Source: Thermoflexus hugenholtzii (GTDB lineage: Bacteria > Chloroflexota > Anaerolineae > Thermoflexales > Thermoflexaceae). From it: a DNA stretch of 64,000 nucleotides. A program made the translations under genes and the position numbers. Below the pieces are notes generated by a model. That model ran no database searches, was not told the DNA's origin, and was given only the letters and a program-made list of their open reading frames with translations. The stretch lies in contig NZ_CP076326.1 of the NCBI RefSeq assembly GCF_018771565.1, forward strand, positions 3,252,679-3,316,678. Reading direction: 5' to 3'. The stretch's first letter is position 1. Each line of letters starts with the position of its first letter. This document shows positions 44,882 through 52,260 of the stretch, piece by piece.

Positions 44882-46741
44882 TCACTCCCCGCCGCCGGCC
44901 GGGGCCGGGCGCGCCGGTGCCACCCGCCAGCGGTTGAAAGCCTGCCAGCCCTCGTAGGCGATGAACGCCGCAGCGAGGAAGAGCAAGGCGGCCAGGATCA
45001 GCATGGTGATGGCCCCGATGATGGCCACGATGTTCCCCTTGGCCAGGGCCGCGTTCAGCGCCGGGATCTGGTTATAGAGGGTGACCAGGATAGCGGCCAT
45101 GGTCGTCACATACATGAAGACCCCCGGCAGCCCCGCGTACCAGGCCGGCCGCCGCTCCGAGACCAGCCAGACGGTGACGATGAGCAGGGCCAGGCCGGCC
45201 ATCAGCTGGTTGGCCGCGCCGAACAGCTGCCAGAGGTAGATCCAGGTCCCGGTGAGCACCAGGAAGGCCGCCAGCGCCATCGAGATCAGGCTGGCTACAT
45301 GCATGTTCTTAAAGATCGGCTGGGTCTCTCCGACCCACTCCCCCAGGGTGACCCGCATTAGCCGGAAGACCAGCTGGACCACGGTGATGACGATGACCAC
45401 GAAGGCCGCGAAGCCCAGGGCCTTGCCATACAGGAAGAATCCCTCGCCGAACAACTGGGAGAGCAGGATGCCCACGCCAGAGGCGAAGCGCTCCTGGGCG
45501 GTAGCCCCAGGGGCGTTCAGGGAGATTGCAATCAAGGAGAGCAACCCCAGGGTGTTCTCACCGAAGAGCATGGCCCCACCGCCCACCGGCAGGGCATCGG
45601 TCTCATACTCCAGCTGCCGGGCGGTGCCCACCGAGCCAAAGAGGGCGTGCCACCCGGAGATGGCGCCGCAGGCGATGGTCACGAATAGCATCGGCCACAG
45701 GGGTTGAATGCCGACGGCGGCGGGCTGGAATCCTCGCACCGCAGGGAGCTTGAAAGACACCGCCTGCGGGTTGGTGAAGAAACCCACGATGCCACCGATA
45801 TAGCTCAGGAGGATGACCAGCGCGGTCACCCAGAAACCGAGGTAGTTAACGGGTTGGGCGAAGCGCCAAATGGGGAGGTTAGCTCCCAGATAACAGAACA
45901 CGAAGGTGAAGAGCATCCAGAACACGAACGAGAGGCGAACCGGGCGATCCAAACCCAACAAACGGCCCGTCTTGGGGTCTGGGTTGGCCGTAGGATCAAA
46001 GTAGGTGTAGAGCGGTTTGCCGCCGACCAGGCTGTCGATGGCCGCATTGAAGCGGGCGAAGACCTGGCCCACCGGCCCCTGGATGGTCTTGACCTGATCC
46101 CCCTCCTTCACCTGCTGCAACCCGACCGGGCCGATCCCCATAGCCAGTAACGTGATGATTAAGGTGATAGCGGTGACCGTTACCAGATCCATCTTCCACC
46201 GATAGAGCATCTGCCCCATCAGGAGGCCCATCACCGCCAGGGCAATGATACCCAGGGGAACCGTTGGGTCCGTGAGAACGGCGGCGATCAGGTTCACGAA
46301 GGCTCCGGCGATCAGCAGCAGGTAGAAGAAGATGAACACGAAGAGGAGGGTGCGGGTGCGGGGGCTGATCAGGCGGTAAGCCACGGCGCTCAGGGAGTTC
46401 CCATCGTTGCGCACGGAGAGCATGATGGCGCTGTAGTCGCTGGCCCACCCGATGAAGGACACCCCCAGGATCAGCCAGAGGAGGGCGGGGAGCCAGCCCC
46501 ACAGCCCGGCCGCCGTGATCGGCCCCACGATGGGCCCCGCCGCGGCGATGGACTTGAAGTGATAGCCGATCAGGATGTTGCGGCTGGTGGGGACGAAATC
46601 CACGCCGTCCATATACATGCGGGCTGGGGTCGCCCGCTTCGGGTCGGACTGGATGATCTCCCGGTCGACCCGCTTGGCGTAGAGGTTCCAGATGAGCAGC
46701 TGGACCAGGATGCCGATGATAATGACCCAGAAGGCGCTCAT
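44882..46741 (-). CDS. cstA: Carbon starvation protein CstA family transporter
   Basis: A 619-residue membrane protein with about 16 helices. DPKRATPARMYMDGVDFVPTSRNILIGYHFKSIAAAGPIVGPI is the CstA signature, and DYSAIMLSVRNDGNSLS and GATAQERFASGVGILLSQLFG are typical. CstA-type proteins import pyruvate or peptides. GGAGGG lies just before the start at 46741; 18 upstream residues in the open frame are unsupported. It converges on the oxidase operon. Confidence 0.9.
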   Translation of the reverse strand: MSAFWVIIIGILVQLLIWNLYAKRVDREIIQSDPKRATPARMYMDGVDFVPTSRNILIGYHFKSIAAAGPIVGPITAAGLWGWLPALLWLILGVSFIGWASDYSAIMLSVRNDGNSLSAVAYRLISPRTRTLLFVFIFFYLLLIAGAFVNLIAAVLTDPTVPLGIIALAVMGLLMGQMLYRWKMDLVTVTAITLIITLLAMGIGPVGLQQVKEGDQVKTIQGPVGQVFARFNAAIDSLVGGKPLYTYFDPTANPDPKTGRLLGLDRPVRLSFVFWMLFTFVFCYLGANLPIWRFAQPVNYLGFWVTALVILLSYIGGIVGFFTNPQAVSFKLPAVRGFQPAAVGIQPLWPMLFVTIACGAISGWHALFGSVGTARQLEYETDALPVGGGAMLFGENTLGLLSLIAISLNAPGATAQERFASGVGILLSQLFGEGFFLYGKALGFAAFVVIVITVVQLVFRLMRVTLGEWVGETQPIFKNMHVASLISMALAAFLVLTGTWIYLWQLFGAANQLMAGLALLIVTVWLVSERRPAWYAGLPGVFMYVTTMAAILVTLYNQIPALNAALAKGNIVAIIGAITMLILAALLFLAAAFIAYEGWQAFNRWRVAPARPAPAGGGE

Positions 46742-46896
46742 GGCGTTCCCTCCGGAATGGGATCTGAAGAGAGGTCCCCGCACAAATCCTGGCACGCGCC
46801 GGAGGGCGCGGCGTCCCGCAAGCGTCCGTTCGGCTTCCCCCGCTCTTCCCCTGTTGCACCTCCTTCCGCAGGATCGGGAACGCGCCGCCTGCTCTG

Positions 46897-46939
46897 AAAA
46901 ACCGCAGGCGACAGCCGGGGTTCAGGCTGTCGCCTGCGG
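46897..46939 (-). terminator. Intrinsic terminator overlapping the end of the thioredoxin-like gene
   Basis: A perfect 15-bp stem (46902-46916 / 46925-46939) with an 8-base loop, then TTTTT on the minus strand. The proximal arm encodes the last residues and the stop codon falls in the loop. Confidence 0.85.
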
Positions 46940-47305
46940 GGCGCTCAGATGCCGGGCGATGGCCGCCTCCGCCCCCGCGAGGTCCCCGCCCGCAAACACC
47001 TGGCCCTCCACGATCACGGCCGGGTAGCGGCGGGCACCGTAGCGCAGGGACTTCCACCACCCCTCCAGGGAGACGGCATCGATCACCTTCACCGCGATCC
47101 GATCGCAGTAGGTCGCCATCAGCCGGGCGATCCACGCCGCCAGATCGCGGTAAGCTTGCTGCAGATCTTCGGGGAGGCCGGAGGCCAGCTGCTCCGCATG
47201 CAGGGCCGAACCCACGCCGGCCTGCTGCCAGACCAGCTCGCAGTGGAGACAGTGGTAAAACGCCGTGGGCGCGTAGGCGATCACTTCCACCCGCAGGGGC
47301 CGCAT
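46922..47305 (-). CDS. Thioredoxin-like small protein, unknown role
   Basis: A 127-residue protein. An N-terminal strand RVEVIAYAPTAFYHCLHCELVW carries a CLHC motif like a thioredoxin active site, followed later by KVIDAVSLEGWWKSLRYGARRYPAVIVEGQVFAGGD with the cis-Pro position of the fold. No family name is certain. The start has GGGAGGGAGGG upstream. It has its own strong promoter and terminator and is monocistronic. Confidence 0.75.
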   Translation of the reverse strand: MRPLRVEVIAYAPTAFYHCLHCELVWQQAGVGSALHAEQLASGLPEDLQQAYRDLAAWIARLMATYCDRIAVKVIDAVSLEGWWKSLRYGARRYPAVIVEGQVFAGGDLAGAEAAIARHLSAPQATA

Positions 47306-47370
47306 CCAGGCCCTCCCTCCCAACTGTCCCGCTTCAGGCTCCTGCGCCCACCGAAACAATGATCGCCCAT

Positions 47371-47399
47371 ATTGTAATCGGGAGAAATCTTCATGTCAA
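47371..47399 (-). promoter_or_regulatory. Promoter of the thioredoxin-like gene
   Basis: On the minus strand TTGACA (47399-47394), a 17-bp spacer and TACAAT (47376-47371), 65 bases before the ATG. Confidence 0.8.
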
Positions 47400-47479
47400 G
47401 GACGGCAACGCCCACCTTCCGACACAATTTGTTCTATATATCACAATATTGTTGCGTATGGAACAGAGCGGGGAGGCCG

Positions 47480-47720
47480 ATAGGGGGTGCGGAGGGCTGA
47501 GATGAATTCCGGCCTGCAGCCGGCCGCAAGGGCTTCTGATCTGCCCCTCCGTCTCTCGAGCTCGGAGGCCCAGGTCGCGGCGAAAGCCACAGGTCGCGGC
47601 TCCTACATTGGAATGGATGCCGAAATGAATTTCGGCTTACATAGGGGCTTCTACCCTGAACCCCTGTCTTCGATCCCACGGCAGGTCACGGCGAAAGCTG
47701 CTCTGACGTGGGGGGGTGGA
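47480..47720 (+). repeat. Cluster of degenerate repeats in a 570-bp gene-free region
   Basis: The gap 47306-47875 has no credible gene. CAGGTCGCGGCGAAAGCC at 47571-47588 recurs as CAGGTCACGGCGAAAGCT at 47682-47699 (2 mismatches), and its first 11 bases recur at 47590-47600. A decayed form of the palindromic repeat (GAGATGAATTCCGG) lies near 47499. The stretch looks like remnants of a dispersed repeat family. Confidence 0.5.
47619..47636 (+). repeat. Dispersed palindromic repeat, copy 2
   Basis: Arms GCCGAAAT / ATTTCGGC with GA loop, same core and orientation as 7775-7792, also followed by TTAC. Confidence 0.65.
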
Positions 47721-47875
47721 ATCGGCGGGATTCGCTCCTTTTGGGAGGCTGGACCCCCCTGAGAGGGAACGGCCGCCTCGCCCGGGCGAGGATGGGTTCC
47801 GAACTTGCTGGTCTCCCGGAGTGCGGCGATCCTTAAAGGCGCGCGTATGGATCCTGAGCGGATGGGGGAACAGGG

Positions 47876-48736
47876 ATGCAGGAGCCCTCCAAGGCGGCGA
47901 AACCCGGCGATCTGGCCCTGCTCCTGGACGCCCGGGGGAAGCCGTTCCTGGTCCGACTGGAGCCGGGCGGACGCCTGCACACCCATCGGGGGGTGGTGGC
48001 TCATGAGGATTGCATCGGCCGGCCCTGGGGGAGCGTGGTGCGTTCCCACCGGGGGGAGCCCTTCTACCTGCTGGAGCCCTCCACGGAGGAGCTGATCCGT
48101 TACCTCCCCCGACAGACCCAGATCCTCTACCCCAAGGACATCGGCTACATCCTGCTGAAGCTGGCGGTCCGCCCCGGCCGTCTGGTTCTGGAGGCGGGCA
48201 CCGGGAGCGGAGGGCTGACCCTGGCCCTGGCCCAGGCGGTCTGGCCCCTGGGCCGGGTGGTCACCTATGAGGTGCGCCCCGAGATGCAGGCCCTGGCCCG
48301 CCGCAACCTGGAGCGAGTGGGCCTGGCGGAGATGGTCACCTGGCGCCTGCGGGACATCGCAGAGGGCTTCGAGGAGACCGAGGCCGATGCCCTGTTCCTG
48401 GATCTGCCGGAGCCGTGGGCATATCTCCCCCAGGCGGCCGCCGCCCTGCGGAGCGGCGGCTTCTTCGGCGCGATCCTCCCCACCGCCAACCAGGTCATCC
48501 GCCTCCTGGAGGCCCTTCCGGCGCACGGCTTCGGCTTCATCGAGACGGTGGAGGTCCTCCTGCGCCCCTACCACGCCGTGGGCTGGCGTTTCCGCCCCGC
48601 CGACCGCATGGTCGCCCACACCGGCTTCCTGATCTTCGCCCGCCGCCTCCTGGAACCACCGGCTCCGGAGGAGGGCACGTTCCCCGCTGCTCCCGAAGAA
48701 GAGTCGCTGGAAATCCCCTCCGGTATCCAGCCGTAG
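47876..48736 (+). CDS. trmI: tRNA (adenine-58-N1)-methyltransferase
   Basis: A 286-residue class I methyltransferase of the TrmI family that methylates A58 in the T-loop, stabilising tRNA. An N-terminal beta domain is followed by the SAM-binding motif VLEAGTGSGGLTLALAQAV, VTYEVRPEMQALARRNLE, and DALFLDLPEPWAYLPQAAAALRSGGFFGAI. The linker RQTQILYPKDIGYILLKL is diagnostic. It is common in thermophiles. A small repeat-rich gap precedes it. Confidence 0.93.
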   Translation: MQEPSKAAKPGDLALLLDARGKPFLVRLEPGGRLHTHRGVVAHEDCIGRPWGSVVRSHRGEPFYLLEPSTEELIRYLPRQTQILYPKDIGYILLKLAVRPGRLVLEAGTGSGGLTLALAQAVWPLGRVVTYEVRPEMQALARRNLERVGLAEMVTWRLRDIAEGFEETEADALFLDLPEPWAYLPQAAAALRSGGFFGAILPTANQVIRLLEALPAHGFGFIETVEVLLRPYHAVGWRFRPADRMVAHTGFLIFARRLLEPPAPEEGTFPAAPEEESLEIPSGIQP

Positions 48737-48816
48737 GCCCAGGAGTCGATCCCCTGAGTCCCGTAAGACTCCCGACGGTTCTTCGTTGCTTCCCGAAAAC
48801 GAGCGGAGGAGGCTCC

Positions 48817-49584
48817 ATGATGGACTTCGAGTGCTCAATGGGAACACTGTGGGTGCTCTCTCCACATCCGGATGACGCCGTCCTCTCCTGCGGGGGGACC
48901 CTCTACCGGACGGCCCGGGCCGGCATACCGGTTCGGGTGATCACGGTCTTCGCCGGGGATCCCAGGGATCCCATCCCTCCCTTCGCCCAGGCGTTGCACA
49001 CCCTGTGGGGCGGCGGGGAACAGGCCATGGCCATGCGGCGCGCGGAGGATCGGGAGGCGCTGGACATGCTCGGCGCCCAGGCCATTCACTGGGACCTCCC
49101 GGATGTCATCTATCGCCGGGACGCTCAGGGCCAGCCCCTCTGTCAGGGTCGAGAGGATCTCTTCCGCCCCATCCATCCGGACGAGGCGCTCTGGATCGAG
49201 CGGATCCGGGAGGCCCTGGACGCCCTCCCCTGGGAGGAGGGAGATCTCCTCCTGGCCCCTCTGGCCCTGGGCGGGCATGTGGATCACCGTCTGGTCCGGG
49301 CCGCTGTGGAAGGCCTTTCCCGGACTGGAATCCGGCTGGGGTTCTATGAGGATTTCCCCTACGCGGAGACCGAGCCCTTCGCCGACCTCCCCGGGTGGCA
49401 GCCATGCCGGGTGGCGCTGGGCGAGGAGGACCTCCGGATGAAAGCGGCGGCGATCCGCGCTTATCGTTCCCAGTGGCCCATCTTTTTCCTCAATGAGGAA
49501 GAAATCCTGGAACGGATCCGCGCCTATGCCCTTCGGGTCGGCGAGGGGACCCCGGCGGAGCGGTTCTGGTTCCCGCCCGCGTGA
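48817..49584 (+). CDS. PIG-L family deacetylase
   Basis: A 255-residue LmbE/PIG-L zinc hydrolase. The metal site AHPDD appears as SPHPDDAVLSCGGTL, with the later His in GGHVDHRLVRAAV. Members deacetylate GlcNAc-linked compounds; the substrate is not clear here. GGAGGAGG precedes the start. Its last 61 bp overlap the 3' end of the convergent menG gene. Confidence 0.87.
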   Translation: MMDFECSMGTLWVLSPHPDDAVLSCGGTLYRTARAGIPVRVITVFAGDPRDPIPPFAQALHTLWGGGEQAMAMRRAEDREALDMLGAQAIHWDLPDVIYRRDAQGQPLCQGREDLFRPIHPDEALWIERIREALDALPWEEGDLLLAPLALGGHVDHRLVRAAVEGLSRTGIRLGFYEDFPYAETEPFADLPGWQPCRVALGEEDLRMKAAAIRAYRSQWPIFFLNEEEILERIRAYALRVGEGTPAERFWFPPA

Positions 49585-50282
49585 GACGGTGAGGGCTTGC
49601 GCCCGATCACCAGGGCCACCGTCCCCAGCATGAACGTGTGGGCAGCCTCCACGATCAGGCCGGCCTGGCGCATCGCCTCCGCCAGCTCCTCCAGGCGGAG
49701 GAAGCCCGCCACGGATTGGGGCAGGTACGTGTAGGCGGCGCGGTCTCCCGCCACCAGCGCCCCCAGCAGCGGGACCAGGCGGTGGAAGTAGAACCGGTAA
49801 AGCGGGGTCCACCAGCGCTCCGGCGGCCGCACGGCCTCCAGGCAGACGACCCGCCCGCCCGGGCGGACGACGCGGGCCTGCTCCCGGAAGGCGAGGTGGA
49901 GGTCGGCCACGTTGCGCATCACGAAGCCGGAGACCGCCGCATCGAAGCAATCATCCGGGAAGGGAAGGCGCAGCGCATCCCCGCCCACCCAGTGGATCCG
50001 CTGGCGCCCGGGTCGGGTCCGTCCCTGGCGCATCATCGGGAGGGTGAAATCGCAGCCCACCGCCAGCGCCTCCGGATGCTGCCGCAACACCTCGGCGGCC
50101 AGATCACCGGTCCCGGTCCCCACATCCAGCACCCGGGCGCGGCCGGACAGCGCGCAGGCCCGGATGGCTTCGCGGCGCCAGCGCAGATCCAGGCCGCCGG
50201 TCATCAGGCGGTTCATCAGGTCGTAGCGATGGGCGATGCGGGCGAACATCGCCCGGACCTGCTGGGGTCGATCCGTGGTCAT
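49524..50282 (-). CDS. menG: Demethylmenaquinone methyltransferase
   Basis: A 252-residue SAM-dependent methyltransferase of the UbiE/MenG family, the last step of menaquinone synthesis. Motifs are VRAMFARIAHRYDLMNRLMTGGLDLRWRREAI, VLDVGTGTGDLAAEVL, and GDALRLPFPDDCFDAAVSGFVMRNVADLHLAFRE. About 25 C-terminal residues are extra and fall in the overlap with the PIG-L gene; their reality is uncertain. Divergent from the esterase gene. Confidence 0.9.
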   Translation of the reverse strand: MTTDRPQQVRAMFARIAHRYDLMNRLMTGGLDLRWRREAIRACALSGRARVLDVGTGTGDLAAEVLRQHPEALAVGCDFTLPMMRQGRTRPGRQRIHWVGGDALRLPFPDDCFDAAVSGFVMRNVADLHLAFREQARVVRPGGRVVCLEAVRPPERWWTPLYRFYFHRLVPLLGALVAGDRAAYTYLPQSVAGFLRLEELAEAMRQAGLIVEAAHTFMLGTVALVIGRKPSPSHAGGNQNRSAGVPSPTRRA

Positions 50283-50361
50283 CCAAGCGCCTCCTCAGGT
50301 TCATGATAAGCTGGAAAACGATGGAGATCGGATCCGGCTGCGCTTCGTGCGCGGAGGCTCG

Positions 50362-51195
50362 ATGGCTCCCTTTGGTGTAGAGGAAATTCAAGGATGGCTG
50401 GATCTCTGGGCGCCGCGGCCCGGGGAAGGGCCCCTGCGACCGGGCGGAGAGCCCTTCGCTTTCGCCGGCGGCCCAATCGGCGTGTTGCTGGTCCATGGGT
50501 TCACCGGAGCCCCTCAGGAGATGCGCGGGCTGGGCCGATTTCTGGCCGAGAATGGGATGACCGTGCTGGGGATCCGGCTCCCCGGCCATGGGACCCGGCC
50601 GGAGGACCTGGAACGGGTGACGTGGCGGGACTGGGTGGAGGCGGTGGCGCGGGGGGCGGACCTCCTGCGGGAACGTTGCGCCCGGGTGTTTTTATGCGGC
50701 CTCTCCCTGGGCGGCCTCCTGGTCTTATATGAGGCCACCCGGCGTCCGCCCGACGGCCTCATCGTGATGGCCTCGCCCTATCGGATCCGGGACGTCCGTC
50801 TGCGTTTCCTCTGGCTGCTCAAGCGCCTGTTCCCATATGCCGGCAAGGGCCCTTCGGATCTCCGAGATCCGGAAGTCCAGAGGGAGCACGTCTCCTACTC
50901 CCGATATCCGCTCTCGGCCGTTGAGGAGCTGCTCCGGGTCCTCCGCGCGGCCACGTCCGGCCTGCCGCAGGTGCGTTGCCCGACGCTGCTCATTTACTCC
51001 TACGCGGACCGCACGGTCCCGCCGGATCAGGGATGGATGATCTACCACCGGCTGGGGAGCGCGGACAAGACCATCCACTGGTTGATCCGGAGCGGCCACG
51101 TGATCCCGGAGGATGTGGAGCGCGAGGAGGCCTTTGAGCAGATCGCCCGCTTCATCCGGCGGGTGGCCGGCGCGGAGCGCCTCCCCCGGGCTTGA
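50362..51195 (+). CDS. Alpha/beta hydrolase, carboxylesterase type
   Basis: A 277-residue esterase. The oxyanion region is VLLVHGFTGAPQEM, the nucleophile Ser is in LCGLSLGGLLVL, the acid is probably in IYSYADRTVPPDQ, and the His in IRSGHVIPED, so the triad is complete. The monoacylglycerol/carboxylesterase (Est30-like) group fits. The ATG at 50362 has GGAGG five bases upstream; the longer frame from 50236 would overlap menG's start. Confidence 0.88.
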   Translation: MAPFGVEEIQGWLDLWAPRPGEGPLRPGGEPFAFAGGPIGVLLVHGFTGAPQEMRGLGRFLAENGMTVLGIRLPGHGTRPEDLERVTWRDWVEAVARGADLLRERCARVFLCGLSLGGLLVLYEATRRPPDGLIVMASPYRIRDVRLRFLWLLKRLFPYAGKGPSDLRDPEVQREHVSYSRYPLSAVEELLRVLRAATSGLPQVRCPTLLIYSYADRTVPPDQGWMIYHRLGSADKTIHWLIRSGHVIPEDVEREEAFEQIARFIRRVAGAERLPRA

Positions 51196-51211
51196 GGAAC
51201 CGGAGATCCCT

Positions 51212-51814
51212 ATGCGGACGATGACCGTCGGCCTGATCGCGGACACCCACGTGCCGCAGCGCCTGCCCGCCCTGCCGCCACAGGTGGCGGAGGTTTTTCG
51301 GGGGGTGCATCTGATCCTGCACGCCGGGGATCTGAACCGCTGGCCGGTGCTGGAGGCGCTGGCCCGTCTGGCTCCGGTGGTCGCCGTCCGGGGGAACGCC
51401 GACCTGGGGCTGGCCCTGCCATGGCGGGAGGTGGTGGAGGTCAACGGCGTCCGCATCGGCCTGGTCCACGGCCATGGGGGGTGGGCGGTTTACCTGCGGA
51501 ACAAGATCCGGGAATCCACCCTGGGCTTCGAGCCCCTCCGTTACCTGCGCTACGCCCGCTCCGCCTTCCCCGAGCCGGTCCATCTCATTGTCTCCGGGCA
51601 CACCCATCGGCCCCACCTGGTTCGGGTGAACGGGGTCTGGCTGCTGAACCCGGGCCCGGTGGCGCCGGATTACTACGTCCAGCCGGGGCCGGCGGTGGGC
51701 CTCCTCCACGTGCGGCCCGGGGAGGCGCGCTATGAATGGATCGACCTGACCTCCGGGAACGCCCGGTCTTATGCGCTTCCCCTGGAGCCCTCCCCGGATG
51801 AGTTCGGGGCCTGA
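51212..51814 (+). CDS. Metallophosphoesterase (YfcE/MJ0936 type)
   Basis: A 200-residue calcineurin-like phosphoesterase. Metal motifs are GLIADTHVPQRL (D-x-H), ILHAGDLN (GD), VRGNADLG (GNxD), LVHGHGG and VSGHTHRPHL (GHTH). Substrate is unknown; family members cleave phosphodiesters. The gene starts 16 bp after the esterase stop, so they are probably one operon. The MITE-like element follows it. Confidence 0.9.
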   Translation: MRTMTVGLIADTHVPQRLPALPPQVAEVFRGVHLILHAGDLNRWPVLEALARLAPVVAVRGNADLGLALPWREVVEVNGVRIGLVHGHGGWAVYLRNKIRESTLGFEPLRYLRYARSAFPEPVHLIVSGHTHRPHLVRVNGVWLLNPGPVAPDYYVQPGPAVGLLHVRPGEARYEWIDLTSGNARSYALPLEPSPDEFGA

Positions 51815-51832
51815 GGGGCGATCGATCCGCAG

Positions 51833-51928
51833 AGGCCGGCGGGTGTGTCCCAAAATCATAGGACAACTGCTCGCAGTTGTCCTACAAAGCGGCCAGGCCC
51901 GACAAAATTGGGACACACCCAGGCCGGC
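51833..51928. mobile_element. MITE-like 80-bp palindromic element with 8-bp target duplication
   Basis: The element spans 51841-51920. Its ends are 13-bp perfect inverted repeats (GGGTGTGTCCCAA / TTGGGACACACCC), and it contains an inner perfect 11-bp hairpin (51860-51870 / 51873-51883, loop TC). AGGCCGGC flanks it on both sides (51833-51840 and 51921-51928), an exact 8-bp direct repeat as left by many DDE transposases. It has no coding capacity. Its right end lies 18 bp from the -35 of rpoB. Confidence 0.8.
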
Positions 51929-51945
51929 GGAGGCCGGCCCTGGAT

Positions 51946-51974
51946 TTGACAGATCCGTCCTCTGCCGGTAAACT
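51946..51974 (+). promoter_or_regulatory. Promoter of rpoB
   Basis: TTGACA at 51946-51951, a 17-bp spacer and TAAACT at 51969-51974. Transcription would start near 51981, leaving a leader of about 280 bases before rpoB. Confidence 0.8.
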
Positions 51975-51980
51975 CTACGT

Positions 51981-52260
51981 TTGCGATCTCTGGAACACCG
52001 GAGCGGCCCTTCGGGGCCGCGGGAGGTGGTGTGGAATCCGGCAACGCCCTTCGGGAAGGGCAGACGGTGGTCCTCCGGATGAGGGGCTGCGCGCCTGTCC
52101 GCCCTGAGACCGCCAGAGGGATCAGGTTCTGAGGCGTCGGGGAGATCCCCGACGCGTTCGATGCGCCTCGATCGGAGCCTCAGGCGCTGCGTCCCGGCGC
52201 CCGACGCACCTCAACCCGGCCCCCGAATCCCGGGGAAACCTGAAGGAGGGAATGATCCTG
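51981..52260 (+). promoter_or_regulatory. Structured 5' leader of rpoB
   Basis: The stretch has no open frame of note and contains three perfect hairpins: 52003-52009/52014-52020 (UUCG loop), 52046-52052/52055-52061, and 52134-52142/52147-52155 (9 bp). No T-run follows any of them. It could control rpoB expression, but no known riboswitch or ribosomal-protein leader was recognised. Confidence 0.5.
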
